Source: Brachypterus glaber
Taxonomy: Eukaryota > Arthropoda > Insecta > Coleoptera > Kateretidae
Direction of reading: 5' to 3'
Assembly: GCA_958510825.1 (NCBI GenBank)
Contig: OY294051.1
Span: 35,030,393 to 35,094,392, forward strand
Length of the DNA: 64,000 nt
The notes under the pieces were generated by a model. It searched no databases. It was not told where the DNA came from and worked only from the letters and a program-made list of their open reading frames with translations. Made by a program: the position numbers and the translations under genes. Positions 1-11,604 of the stretch are shown in pieces. The first letter of the stretch is position 1, and each line of letters starts with the position of its first letter.

Positions 1-203
1 CGCACGAATGAAAACGTTTCTATCGATAATTAATGGCAAGTTGATTGAAATATGATTTTTCGCGAAAAAAACCTTCTTTTGACAAATGCAATACAAACAA
101 CAAAAGGTCCAATACTGCCGTATAATTAGTCTGAATATTGAAGGGTACACGTTAAAAAGTTAAAAGTTTAAAATTTATAACAAACAATGTAAGTTTTTAC
201 CTT
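1..203. other. AT-rich non-coding DNA
   Basis: I see no open frame, RNA or repeat structure that I can support in this stretch. Confidence 0.6.
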
Positions 204-232
204 AGGGAGCGTTCAAGTATTACGTAACGCTC
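204..232 (+). mobile_element. Solo end of the GGGAACGTTC MITE family
   Basis: The sequence matches the terminal repeat of the complete element at 57668-57801 (GTTCAAGTATTACGTAACG core). Only one end is present here and it abuts family A directly, so this is a truncated copy or a solo terminus. Other ends of the same family lie at 9480-9512, 25121-25148 and 31483-31508. Confidence 0.6.
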
Positions 233-248
233 CTAGGGGGGGCGCTTT

Positions 249-752
249 AAACTGCGGACAAGGTTAAAAACAATGTTTTTAGTGACTCGACATTGTAAAT
301 ACAACAAAACACATATTTTTAAATAAACTAATTAATGTTATTTAATAACTTTATCAAATCAGTACTTAAAAAAGATTTTTATTCAATTTTAGCACATATT
401 TATAAATTATAATGCAAAAATTGAAGGTTATGTCAGATTGTTGTGACAGATATCAGGTTTAAATATTTAATAATAGATGGAGGTTTTAATTTTTTGAACA
501 TAATTGATAAAAAACTAGTCAAATATTAAGAAAAACTAATAAACTTTATGTAATTTTAACGCAAAACTTTAAATTGTATTAAATTATTCAATGTTTTATG
601 GTAAAATATATATTTTTTTGTTAATTTTGCTACAGTTTTCTTTATAACACTACATATGGAATATTTATACCGTATATAGAGCTAGAATGGATTCATTTTG
701 GGTTTGAAAGGTGTGTGTCTTTGCTTACATTCTAAAGCAGTCGTAGAAAAAG
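249..752 (+). repeat. Dispersed repeat family A, copy 1
   Basis: A ~500-bp sequence that recurs in the same orientation at 5520-6055 and 14075-14578, and in part on the other strand at 36050-36215. It runs from AAACTGCGGACAAGG to a TCGTAGAAAAA tail. The copies are mostly collinear with small indels. I found no terminal inverted repeat, coding frame or clear target duplication, so the class is unknown. It may be a SINE, a Helitron fragment or a MITE with decayed ends. Confidence 0.8.
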
Positions 753-823
753 TATTATTTTGTTGACAGGAGTATGTTTAGTTTTTCCTTTTTATATAAA
801 CTCTTCAATTTTCATTTTTCATA

Positions 824-1015
824 GTGGCATCGATTGTGGAAGCCCCTATTAATTTGCCAAAGAGATCAGACCTAGGGCTACGCAGCGCTAATTGCAGGCC
901 AACGTACAAAGAGAGCTATAGTCTATTCAAAAAACAAGTTGTTAGCACGTTCACTAACTGTAGAAGGGCTATCGAATTTTGCTTCATTGTGGAGTGTTTT
1001 TGTACTAAAATTTAG
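824..1015 (+). pseudogene. Possible orphan exon or gene fragment
   Basis: A 63-codon open frame beginning GTG GCA TCG and ending TAG. Its base composition is clearly less AT-rich than the flanks. It is preceded by a pyrimidine-rich stretch and an AG (TTTTCATTTTTCATAG) that looks like a splice acceptor, so the frame may begin at an exon boundary instead of at a start codon; the initial GTG is not a convincing start. The peptide has no motif I recognise. It could equally be a piece of an undescribed repeat. Nothing nearby continues the frame as a gene. Confidence 0.25.
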
Positions 1016-1164
1016 TATTCAGTGGACAAAAATATAAAATTTTACTAATTTTATCACATCCGAACATTTTTGATTGTCCCTCTATGTTATTTGTTATTCT
1101 TTTTACTAACTTTGTTAATTTAATTTGAATTTACTTTTCGGTACTGACTTAAGGTGGATTTATA
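1016..1164. other. AT-rich non-coding DNA
   Basis: No supported feature. Confidence 0.6.
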
Positions 1165-1385
1165 CTAACTAGAAATATAATTAATTTTGTGTCTACCCTG
1201 CGCATGCTTAGTTATATTTATTGAAATAACTGGAAAAATAATTCATTTTATAACTACACTGCGCATGCTTCTTTATAACTGCAACTCCATTTGCCTGTAC
1301 CGTATCACTAATGTTAATTTCGCGCGAAATTAAGTAAAATAAGCATGCGCAGTGTAGAGATAAAATTAATTATATTTCTAGTTAA
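1165..1385. mobile_element. Foldback MITE, ~47-bp arms
   Basis: The outer sequence TAACTAGAAATATAATTAAT on the left is repeated in inverse on the right, and each arm carries a GCGCATGCTT box. A third box of the same kind, CTGCGCATGCTT, sits inside, and a GCGCGAAATT segment lies near the centre. The short length, symmetry and lack of coding capacity suit a non-autonomous DNA element. Confidence 0.7.
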
Positions 1386-1829
1386 TTTCGGAAACTTTTG
1401 CATAAATTAAGCTTTGTTATACCTAAAAATGTACTTACTAACAATAAATAACTTACTTACTTATTTTAAAATATCACAATGATTGGAGTTAATGTTGAAG
1501 TTAGACTTCTTTTTGGCTTATTATTGGAACAAAACTATAAGTAAAAATTCCAGAAATGCTATATTATTGTATTAACCCATTCTATTGCAAAATTAAAATA
1601 AATATAGGAAATTTAAATTGTTTATTTTTTTTTTAAAAACATATTTTATGCGTAAATAAGAAAACTAATAGCATTTATTTAAAAAACTGACCTTAGAAGC
1701 ACTGTACCATGTAATAAGTGTTTTTAGTCGTAAAATAGCATATGTTTTTTATATTCCAATAAATAATATTCCACATGAAAAATAGATTATTATAAAAATA
1801 AAAAAACCTTATTCTAGTCAACCCTTGAA
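1386..1829. other. AT-rich non-coding DNA
   Basis: No supported feature. Confidence 0.6.
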
Positions 1830-2260
1830 GCATTCAGTATCTTTAGCAGTTATTTATTTATTGTCTAAAAATTATCGGATCCATTATAGAACCATGAATA
1901 ACTTTTTATTCAAATATTATTCTGAAATACGATCTGGTTCTTTACCTGTCGCCTGGGCCTTTAGACTTTTTGGTCCATTTTTTTTGAAAATTCATTTACC
2001 TATTATATAAGACTTACAGGACCCAATTAAGAACCTTGAGTAATACCACAAATTAATTATTTAAATATTTTGTTCTGAAACACGATCTGAATTTTTACTA
2101 GGCCTTACTATACCAAATAAAATCCTTTTTAAAGTCATTTATCTATCGTACAATTATCGGACCCTTAATGTACCCTTGGGGAATACCACAGATAAGTTCC
2201 TTATTGAAATGTTTTATTCTGAAATATGATCTGCTTAATGATTTTGTGCTTTATAAATGT
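1830..2260 (+). repeat. Diverged ~148-bp tandem repeat, about three units
   Basis: The marker TTCTGAAAYAYGATCTG occurs at about 1920, 2072 and 2218, spaced 146-150 bp. A second marker, ATCGGAYCC or AGGACCC, lies about 55-60 bp upstream of each. Units are strongly diverged. Two of them retain open frames of 60-65 codons whose peptides share a YSEIRS-like segment, so the unit may once have been translated, but stops interrupt the middle unit. Identity unknown. Confidence 0.5.
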
Positions 2261-2648
2261 CATGCAAGGATAAACCGTCTGCTAATATCAATGTTCCTAT
2301 CAAGTTTCAATAAAAGTGTCTGTGATGAATCATCATTGATGATACTAAGCTATACTACAAACTAATTAATTGATTTTTTTTCTATTAAAGTTTTGCAAAG
2401 CGGAACCTTGTCGTGTAAATATACAAATATTTACTTAAAATCATCCTTTTTATTTATCCTTGAAATGTAATAGCTCGTAACGAAATATTTTACATTAAAG
2501 TACCTTGCCTATCATTAAAATAATAATAATGCTCACTTAAAATAATGTTTTTTTAGCATAAAACGGGGTGTTTTCAAAAATGGGTCCTAAAAATGCCCCG
2601 TTTTTAAAGGGACATACATAGCAGCTTTAAAAGCGATTGTTGGACCTA
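2261..2648. other. AT-rich non-coding DNA
   Basis: A short hairpin of AAAACGGGG with CCCCGTTTT lies at about 2562-2607. Nothing else is supported. Confidence 0.5.
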
Positions 2649-2690
2649 GTTGTATTATACCTATAATAGGTTGTATTATACCTATAATAG
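2649..2690. repeat. 21-bp direct duplication
   Basis: Two adjacent, identical 21-bp units beginning GTTGTATTATACC. Confidence 0.9.
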
Positions 2691-2779
2691 GTTTTAGTTT
2701 TAAAATTTTACTTTTTAACTATTGTTCTCCGAAACGTGAAATTTGGTTTTACATGCTTTGTTTTCTAAAACGGATTCTC

Positions 2780-2967
2780 CTATGGTGGAAAAAAATTATT
2801 GTTATGATACATCAAGAGCACCTGTTTTTGTAATACAACAAGAATACCGGTTTTATGCATTTTTAGCTGAATAATCATATTCTAATGATATAAAACTGCA
2901 AAAAAGTTACACAGAAAAAAAGTATTGCGTATAAAAGTGAAAAGCCCTCATTTCTCCCCCCCCCCCC
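2780..2967 (-). mobile_element. Fragment related to the CAGGGTG element at 32106, ending in poly-C
   Basis: The block with CTGCAAAAAAGTTACACAG is the reverse complement of a block near 32400-32440 in the CAGGGTG-type element, and the neighbouring text is weakly similar. A run of 12 C follows at 2956-2967, where the related copy has a G run on the other strand. The relation is inferred from short shared words. Confidence 0.4.
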
Positions 2968-3488
2968 GGTAATTACATGAATATATCATGGGATGATAGG
3001 CCTATTTATATCATTATTATCTATTTTATATAAAAAAATAATTTCTGTTAGTTGCCCCGTTTTCTGTAAATATGTTTGAAGGAACTTTTTTTCATATTTT
3101 TTTATTTAGAAAAACATCTTTTTTTTAATGCATTTATTTTTAAAACCCCGTGTATAGTTTTAATTTGGCGTTAATAAATAAATTGCAAATTGATAATAGT
3201 ACGTACACATGTTTTTATAATGCAATGTCCTTTGTTTAAATATAGATTTTTTTAATTCGCATAGTAACATATTGCATCAATTAAATTATGCTATTTGTTA
3301 TGTTGGCAATAATTCATCGTCCTTGATAGTTATTTATCGCTTTTTTATGACTTTTTAACTTAAATTTTCATACTAAAATTCTAATCCTTAATAGTTAGAT
3401 GTTGATAATTTATCGGATAAAAAATACTTTTCCTAAATTTCAGCTCTTAAAATAGTCCGAAACATACTTTTTAATTTATAAATATAAA
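2968..3488. other. AT-rich non-coding DNA
   Basis: No supported feature. Confidence 0.6.
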
Positions 3489-4148
3489 GGGTTATTCCAG
3501 CAAATCTTGACATGACTGGCTTTAAATAAAATACAGATTTTTATTAGCCAGCTTAAGGCGTTCATAAGTTATCGTCTCCATAAAACGTTATAAAACGAAA
3601 AAGTACCCAATTTTTTTTTTATTTTTTTGCTTCCCAAAATTATGAAAACATCAAAATGGAAAAGCAACCTGAGGCAATACATTGTCAAGATAGTCACTTT
3701 ATAATACAAAAAAATATAGAGACTTTTAATGTAACGTAAGCAGCAAATTCCCTTGTAACGTAAGCATCAGATATTTCATCTTTTAATACATAATTCAGAA
3801 ATTGTTAAGGATTTTAAACTATTTAGCCTGACTTCTAAAACATTTTCAAATGCACATTTAATTTTAAAAAGATTTTATATTCTGGAATAGAACAGAGATT
3901 TAAAGATACATGTACTTAAATCAAAACCTATGTCACAAAATGTAACGTAAGCAACATTACATAAAATTAGAAATTTATCACAAATTAAACTTATTATACT
4001 AATTATAAATATATGTTTTGTTACTTTGTTATTTACTAAAAATAAATATTGTATTTAAATATTATCTCTTTTAATATAATTGACAAATGTATACATTTAA
4101 AAGTTAAAATAGGCGTAAGATGTAACGTAAGCAAAGCTGGAATTACCC
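3489..4148. mobile_element. Non-autonomous DNA element with repeated subterminal boxes
   Basis: The left end GGGTTATTCCAGC and the inverse right end GCTGGAATTACCC form short terminal inverted repeats, with TA directly outside the right end and 2 bp away from the left end. The box TGTAACGTAAGCA occurs four times inside (about 3730, 3754, 3941, 4121), all on the same strand. Repeated boxes near the ends are typical of transposase-binding sites. There is no coding frame. The plan resembles the element at 29212-30381. Confidence 0.65.
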
Positions 4149-5054
4149 TAAATATTTCTGATATGATAACAACAAACCAAATTCAGTGATTCCAGAAAAT
4201 GTAAAAAAAATCGTTTATCTATCTGTTTGTATGCAAACCTTATAACTTTCGAGCGAAATGTCCGATTTAAAAAAATCTTTCGCCAAACAATGTCCTGCAT
4301 TAAAGGTACAAAAAAGCTACAAAGTTTGTAACTTTTGTCACGCCACATATGGGTAAAATTGGCGCGGGCAAGGGGGCAAAATAACCAGTTTATTCTTCAA
4401 AGATTTTTACTTTTATTGTTGTAGGACTATTTAACCATTTAAAAATGTTGCCAACTAGAAAGGGTAACTTTACCCTTTAAAAGGTTATAACCTTTAAAGT
4501 TTTATTTTTGTTAGGTTAATTAAATAAAAATTTTTTGTAAAACAGCAGCAGTTTTTTAAACCTGTAGGGTCTTAAAAAATCATGTACCTATCTGCACCCG
4601 ACAGGGAGGTCATATTCTGCATAATCGTAATCGGATATAAACCCCATTGTGTCCCATTATAGAATTTAGATTAAGATCAGGTGTAGACCTTCCCACGCGT
4701 ATATTTCAATCTGTCTGCAACAACGTCTGTTTTTGTACACACGCAAATAAATTTAACAAGCTATGAGTGTCGAAAATTACACATCTATTTATACAGTGTG
4801 ATTCACTATTGCAAATACCGATTAGATGATACGGTAATTCATGTTTAAATCGTTAGGGTCATTTTTGAAAGGGTCACTAATGGATTTTCCAAAAATGTAG
4901 TTTTTATTAGATCGACAGAATTTTATTAGTTAGATAGAGAGGCCTTTTCAGCAAAAGTTACCATTATCATTAATGGGACATAAGATACTTTGGATAACTG
5001 TAAAAATTTACTAGTATAATAAATTACTGGTAGTAAAAAAAATACAATTATCAT
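4149..5054. other. AT-rich non-coding DNA
   Basis: Only small palindromes such as GGGTAACTTTACCC near 4460 are visible. No gene or repeat copy is supported. Confidence 0.5.
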
Positions 5055-5430
5055 ATATAATTACACAAGATGCTGAGAATTGTGCGGAAAAAAAATCACT
5101 GTTTTCATAAAAATTTGCTGTCTGGAAATAATTACGACCGGGGCGTCGCCCCTGCAGGGGGTCAACCCAACTTTTATGTTTTTTTCATCGCAAAATGGTA
5201 TAAATTGTTTTATTACTCATCTTAATATTTTTATACACATATTCTTTAATTTGGTTAATTTAATTCCATTCTCAATTGCTAAACTAGAACCTTTTTTGTC
5301 AATTTTTAAATTTCAGATTATGGTTTTGTCAATAGTCACTTACTGCAGTACTGACTAGCGCGGTACTGCGATAGGCTCGTTCAAAAAAGTCAACCTAAAA
5401 AAACTGTCATTACATTTTATAAAATAGTAT
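5055..5430 (+). mobile_element. Dispersed repeat family M, internally deleted copy
   Basis: Collinear with 49607-50090 from ATAATTACACAAGA through TTTTCATCGCAAAAT to CTGTCATTACATTTTATAAAA, but lacking the right arm of the foldback found there (~110 bp missing after GGGGCGTCGCCCCTG). The open frame across this copy is a by-product of the repeat. Confidence 0.75.
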
Positions 5431-5519
5431 ATTCTATAACTAGTATGGAATGACTATTCTATACGTGTTGTAGACTATACTTTGTCTTCGACTGCAAATA
5501 TGAAACACTGTATGGCTAT

Positions 5520-6055
5520 AAACTGCGGACAAGGTTAACAACGTTTTTTGTGACTCGACATTGTAAATGCAACAAAACACATTTTTAAATAAAGCCATTA
5601 ATATTATTTAATAATTTTATCAAATCAGTACTTAAAAAAGATTTTTATTTAATTTTAGCACATATTTACAAATTATAATGCAAAAATTGAAGGTTATGTC
5701 AGATTGTTGTGACAGATATCAGGTTTAAATATTTAACAATAGATGGAACAGTTTTAATTTTTTGAACTAAATTGGTAAAAAACTGGTCAAATATTAAGAA
5801 AAGCTAATACTTTATGTAATTTTAACTCAAAACTTTAAATTGCATTAAATTATTCAATTTTTCATGGTAAAATATATATATTTTTGCTAAATTTGCTACA
5901 GTTTTCTTTACTTTTATAAACAAGAGATGTCACTACATGTGCTCATTCTAAAACTTGATATGGAATATTCATACCGTATCTAGAGCTAGAATGGATTCAT
6001 TCGGTGTTTGAAAAGTTTGTGTATTTGCTTACATTCTAAAGCGGTCGTAGAAAAA
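5520..6055 (+). repeat. Dispersed repeat family A, copy 2
   Basis: Matches 249-752 end to end, with an added segment (TTTATAAACAAGAGATG) that copy 1 lacks and copy 3 has. Confidence 0.85.
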
Positions 6056-7144
6056 CAATCTTTTGTGGTATTTTTTGGTCTGTATATACCACATTTTTTC
6101 TCCCAATTTCTAAACTTACCTTTTAAATTAAAATTGCAATAATAATTTCTACTATTGACAGTGTTATTTTAATCTTATTTAGGTTTTAGCGTAAATATCA
6201 AAATGCTAAATTCGCCTGGCTCTATTAATCAAATATTAATACGCCAATAATTCATCACTGTATTTTGTGGGAAAATTAACATTCATAGAATTTTGAACAT
6301 TAAAATATATACTGCCTGAATATTATTAATTATTATACACTTCATAATAGAGAAATTGAATAAAAGTCAAAAACAAACCATTAAACAAATCAAAATATCA
6401 AATGATTAATTTTTGTGGGTTAATTCGTCAATTTTTTTAATTGATTAAAATTAAACAAATGAAGATCAGACCAAAAAAAATTACAAGCGTTATGTAAAAC
6501 TGACGAGGTCCAGCAGCGCTGAAAATCGACTGAATATTTGATTGACATTTCGATGGCGTGACATTATTTTAAGTACGTTTTACGCACTTGTATTTAAAAG
6601 AATATTACTTTTACGCACTTTGTGACTACGAATTTTTATTTAGATTTATTTTACAAACTTTTTCTCATAAATCTTTTAACGTACATTATAAAAATCTTTT
6701 AACGTACATTATAAAAATATCTTGTTTAATTTAAATTTAAAATTAGACGTGAAGATATGTTATCCTTCGCATTCCATAATATACTCTTTCTATTGAACAA
6801 TATTGCGTTTTTGCCCGTAAACTTTAAAAATGGAAATTTTCTTGATAAATTTAGTTTATTGATTTTTTTTATTTTTTTTTCTATTCTTTATATATATATA
6901 TATATATTTTATATCCTGTACCTCCTAAGTTTTTTATTTTCAAGATTTTCAAGTACAGAAAAGCTTGTATCCTCATATTAATTAATTTTAAATGTGCATT
7001 TTTTAATTTAGTTTAGAATATGAAGTTGCAATTGTGAAACTGCAATTTTCTCGAAAACAGTTACATAAAGAGTACCTTTTTTATGTATTTTTAATCAAAG
7101 ATTATTATTTTATTGAGAAAATGTAAAAAAACCTACAGATAAAA
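6056..7144. other. AT-rich non-coding DNA with small repeats
   Basis: Contains a tandem pair of CTTTTAACGTACATTATAAA (about 6670-6715) and a short (TA)n near 6890-6908. The open frame crossing the TA tract is low-complexity and not credible. Confidence 0.6.
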
Positions 7145-7255
7145 AAGTTTGGGGCAAAAAAGATTTAACCTTAGGAGGGTCGTAGCTTCCTTAGGGCTCA
7201 TTTCCGGACCAACCTTTAACTTTTTTTCAAATTTTTGGACCTAGAATCACCCTGT
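7145..7255 (-). mobile_element. Right end of a CAGGGTGATCC-type element
   Basis: The series AGTTTGGGGCAAAAA, TTAGGGCTCATTTCCGGACC and CTAGAATCACCCTGTA matches the last part of the complete element at 56048-56776. A second, partial TGAATCACCCTGTA follows at once. The 5' part is missing. Confidence 0.65.
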
Positions 7256-7589
7256 ATTTTTGCCTTATTTTTGAATCACCCTGTATTTTTTCATCCAGGG
7301 AAATTTTTGATTATTTTGGAAATTTGAAAATCACTGTACACAGAAACAAAAATAATATGATGTATTTGTGATACTAATGTAAGATACTTGTTACAAGTAC
7401 ACAAATACTATATTTCATTATTTCTTGTATTTTAAATAGTATAAATCTCTACTTGCCAACCTTGATTTAAGTTTCCCTAAAACTCAATACAATAAATTTT
7501 ATTATTTAAAGCAAGCACTTTTACGTAATTTAAGTTTTAACCCATTGGTATTTAACTTCAATTAAGCAAAAAGTACTTTGTTAATAATA

Positions 7590-8544
7590 CACGGTTAAAA
7601 TAAATTACATTAAATTACATAGTCCGTAAATGGTAATATGTTGCCATAGACCGGAATGGTAAAAATTACATAGTCCATAATGGCAATATTTTGCAAAGAC
7701 CGGAACGGTAAAAATTAAATAGTCCAGAATGGTAATATTTTGCATAGACCGGAACGCTAAAAATTACATAGTCCAGAATGGTAATATTTTGTATAGACCG
7801 GAACGGTAAAAATTACATAGTCCAGAATGGTAATATTTTGCATAGACCGGAACGCTAAAAATTTCATAGTCCAGAATGGTTTGGACTTGAAATTTGAAAA
7901 AAAATATTTACTACTTATAAAATGTTTGTTCCAAATTACAAGTCTCTGTGTCAAAGCTTTTTTGAAATATCGTAGCGTAAAGTTCATTTGGTTTAATAAA
8001 CCAAACGATTTTCACCCTTAATATGAGTATAAACTGTTTACATCTTTCTTTAAAGATCTATTGGTTGATAAAGATCGTAATTTATAATGAACGTAAATTT
8101 TAGGCCACAAATAAAGCATTTAAATATCGTACATAAATAATATTTACCTTTTTTACACTTTTAACACTTTAACCTAGCAGCATGCGTCGCTATCTCTCTA
8201 ACAATAACAATATTAAACGGTCCGTCTCATGATGCGACGCCTTCTTGGTTATTGTCCAAAGCGCACGCGCGTCTTAAAATAACATTGCCCGACATTGTAA
8301 AATCATGTAAAAATATGTTTATCAATGTAAATATATTTTTTTACATTATTTTACATATTTTACATTAATTTAACTTCCTTTAACATTTTTTACATTCTTT
8401 TACATTCTTTTAAATTATTTTACATTATTTTACAGTTTTTTACATAAATTTATAATTATGCATAATCCAGAATAGTAAAATTACTATTCCGTACTATGTA
8501 AATTCATGTATTTTTACATTATTTTACATGCAGTTTTTACAGTG
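7590..8544 (+). mobile_element. Family B element, short form, TA-flanked
   Basis: The ends CACGGTTAAAA and TTTTTACAGTG are inverted repeats, each bordered by TA, as in Tc1/mariner-type insertion. The element contains a 49-bp minisatellite near the left end and many TTTTACAT-type words near the right. The whole length matches the inverted copy at 21697-24635, except that the latter has 2.17 kb more DNA at the point corresponding to about 8155. No transposase frame is visible. Element class is inferred from termini and TA only. Confidence 0.8.
7617..7880 (+). repeat. 49-bp minisatellite inside family B
   Basis: About five units of roughly 49 bp (first unit 51 bp), each containing CATAGTCCAGAATGGTAAT and a CATAGACCGGAACG segment. 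The second copy of the element at 24490-24610 has only two to three units, so the array varies in copy number between element copies. Confidence 0.9.
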
Positions 8545-9429
8545 TATGTCTCAAGTTTTGAGCAACGTAATCTTAATATTACGTACTTGTTTTTAGTAAA
8601 TATTTCTCTTCTAGCTAGCAGTGAAGAGAACAAAAAGTTTGGTTCCGTCATTGAAATTTAATTTCCACATTTGTTTTTAGTCAATGTTTAATGATATATC
8701 ATGACAAGCATTAAATTTAAATAATTCAAATTCAAACAAACAAATTTAAATGCCTACTATTCGAAAATCAATTAATATGTACAAAAAGACCGTAGTGTAT
8801 GATTAAAAACAACTACATACATAATAATAAAATGTAATCAGTAGAAAAACAAATTGATTTTTTGAAAAATTGACAATTTGATTTAATACATTGTGTGGTC
8901 AACATTATCTTTTATTATTAATTATATAGGGATTTAAAAATTAATACATAGATTGTAGTCTATATTTAACTGAACATGTCATACATCTGATAAATACGTT
9001 ATTTTCGTTTTAAAATAGCTTTAAAGTTTAATGGTATTTAAATTGCATTAAAATAAAGCATTTTCTCCGATCATTATAGAACTTTTCCTATAAAGTTAAG
9101 TATAATAGGTCATAGAAAGAAACGATTTACTTAACTTTTGTTTTTTTATGGATGTAAATCTGTTATTTTTATGGCCGTAAGAAAAATAGTGTCCAGAACT
9201 CAATGGAAAGTTTCTTCTTGTACTTGTGTAATTTTTCTTATAGAAAAGTGAAAAGTTTAATGCGGTGAAACTCTTAGGTCCGTAAATTCACACATAATAC
9301 TCCAGATACTCATAACTATAGTCCATGCATGAGCGGCGTATGTAAAAAGGTTAAGTGGAGCTGCCCACGGAACGCGATGCCACGCAGAAATATGGGGTCA
9401 TTTTGGAGTGTTACGCCCATGTTAATGGT
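8545..9429. other. AT-rich non-coding DNA
   Basis: No supported feature. Confidence 0.6.
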
Positions 9430-9512
9430 ATAGGAAATTAGCGTTACAGGGGTGGTAGGGGTCCAAAATGATCAAATTTTGCGTTACGTAATACTTGAAG
9501 GTTACTTTATGG
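9430..9512 (-). mobile_element. Partial copy of the GGGAACGTTC MITE
   Basis: GGGGTCCAAAATGATCAAATT followed by the inverse terminal repeat GCGTTACGTAATACTTGAA matches the right half of 57668-57801. The left terminus is not recognisable, though a related GGGGTCATTTTGGAG-type segment lies near 9396. Confidence 0.6.
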
Positions 9513-10323
9513 ATATCCCAGACACCCTTTTACCATTGGGTGTTTATTTTGACCATTCTTTGAAAGTTATATTGGCCTCAAAACCACCGTGATAGGCTAA
9601 AGATTTTATCACAATTTTGTTTTTTTTTGTTAAAGTGAGCCTGATTTACCATCAATACCCTACAATTTATTAGATATTATGTGCCTTATAATTCAATTTT
9701 ATATGATAAAGGTATTTGTCAAATTTGTAAACTAAATTAAACCCTTAATCTAATGGGGATAGTATAACCAATTGTCGATATTAGGTTTGTTCAATTGAAA
9801 TTTCTAAATTGGCATTGTGTGTGTATAAAGCCATAATTGATAGGATTATAGAATTGGAATATGGTAATATTGACCTATCCAATGTCTGAATTATCACGTT
9901 ATATTTACCAATAAATTATATTATTACACACCCCTTTCACTAAATAGCACACCTTCAATTAGCGGGAAAGAAACAAACAAATGAAGGTGATGTATAGGTC
10001 CCATCAGCACAATACGTGAAATTCAATTTATTGTAATTTTATTTATTATCACATAATATTTACAAGGTTCAGTTTGTAAAATTTATATTATCTTTAACAC
10101 TCGAGGCCTCACTTTGCCTATTTTTACAAAAAAAAAACTTATAAATTGAGACAATTTTTTTATATGTAACTATGAGATTTTTTCTTACTTGTCAGAAATA
10201 TTTGATTTTATTTATATAATTGTAATTATGGTCATATATTTAATTTTTTGGTAAAAACTACTACTGGTATAATCTGTGATAGGTCTTATTACATGTCATT
10301 TTAAACGACATTTAATAGTTATT
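9513..10323. other. AT-rich non-coding DNA
   Basis: No supported feature. Confidence 0.6.
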
Positions 10324-10450
10324 TATATACCAAGGGACTAAACTGGCTGTTTTAGTCCGGCTGCATAAGTGTTTCCTGAGCGAGCGTAGCGAGCGAGGGA
10401 AACAGAAATGCAAGGGACTAAAACAGCCAAGTTTAGTCCTGAGGTATATA
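10324..10450. mobile_element. Foldback element with GAGCGAGCG centre
   Basis: TATATACCAAGGGACTAAAC on the left pairs with its inverse ending at 10450. The centre GAGCGAGCGTAGCGAGCGAG is itself nearly palindromic and GC-rich. Total 127 bp, with no coding capacity. Confidence 0.8.
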
Positions 10451-10920
10451 CACTATTTTTTGCAGGACCAAACATAATTTAGGTAGGTAGATAAAATTAA
10501 AATTAAAAACCACGCGTCTAAAATCGGTTGTTTTATTTTCGTAATTTAATCAAGATGCCTGTAAATTGCGAAAAGTCAGTTTCATGGCTATCGCGATTTC
10601 AATTGTTTTTTAATATGGTTGACACAAACGTCAAAAAAATGGACGAAGATGATAAATTTTAAGTTATATATAAATTGTTATAACAATGTTATTTTTAAAG
10701 GTTTTCTTTGTTAAAATCAAATAAATCGGTTTGAATCGCTAATTTATTACAAAACACCACCAAACCTAATTTTTGAACCAGCAAAGCACATAGTAAGTAT
10801 AATATTTTAATATTATCAAGGTTGCCGTGATTTTTATTCCCTAGGGAGAAAAATGGCAAGTTTAGTCCCGAAAATGAAAGCGTAAAATTAGGTTTTATTC
10901 TTGGTCGTGCAAAAAGATAA
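10451..10920. mobile_element. Possible larger element enclosing or abutting the foldback
   Basis: TTTTTTGCAGGACCAA at about 10456 is roughly inverse to TTGGTCGTGCAAAAAG at about 10902, and a GGCAAGTTTAGTCCC word near 10857 repeats part of the foldback arm. This suggests a second, decayed inverted-repeat element around the same site. Weak. Confidence 0.3.
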
Positions 10921-11604
10921 TTAAAACAAAGTTTTACTTACAAAAATCTATTCAGTATTTCAGAATATATTGGACAAAAAATTAAACCTGAAATTTAATT
11001 TTTTTAAAAATATTTTTTTAAGGTAAAAAAATCGCTGCGGCCTCAAAGGGAGTTGATATAATTTATAAGAACAGGTGTGATGGCTGATGAGTAGATAATA
11101 TTTTACATTCGCGAACATTTATGAAGGTATACGCAAAATTTACGAGTTGTTGCAACATAAAGTCGACAAGTTTACGATATTATTACCGTGCCTAATGCTG
11201 ACATCAATTTGACATTTAAAATCATCATTTTACATTGTAATAATATCACACATTATGTTTTGATCTAGTCTACCGTGAAATATCATGAAATATGTTATCT
11301 TTTGATTGCAAAAGCGAGCACATATCAACGAACTAATAACTATTCTCTCTAGAATAGGCATTTCATTCGTTAAAACCGACAAAAACGTCGGCAACATATA
11401 CATTTGTCTGTCTTACTCGCACATCTTTGTTCTAACAGAGACAACAATACCAGTTACTGGTAACTGTTATTGTTCAGGCCTGAATATACCTACTATTTGT
11501 TTACAAACAAACCGAGATGTTGGCGATACTTTATTTTAACGGTATGCGTATTCTGGAAAGAAGAGTTATTAGTTAGTTGGCACTTATGGAAATAATATTA
11601 CACT
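10921..11604. other. Non-coding DNA, mildly GC-richer near 11330-11530
   Basis: The open frame at 11306-11539 has no recognisable domain and begins at an arbitrary ATG-like codon. I do not support it as a gene. Confidence 0.5.

Noticed and set aside
7617..7880. Regular 49-bp repeats, considered as a CRISPR-like array
   Set aside because: Units are contiguous with no unique spacers and lie inside a eukaryotic transposon-like element; this is a minisatellite.
11306..11539. 77-codon frame in slightly GC-richer DNA
   Set aside because: No recognisable motif and no start or splice context; the region may be a diverged repeat.
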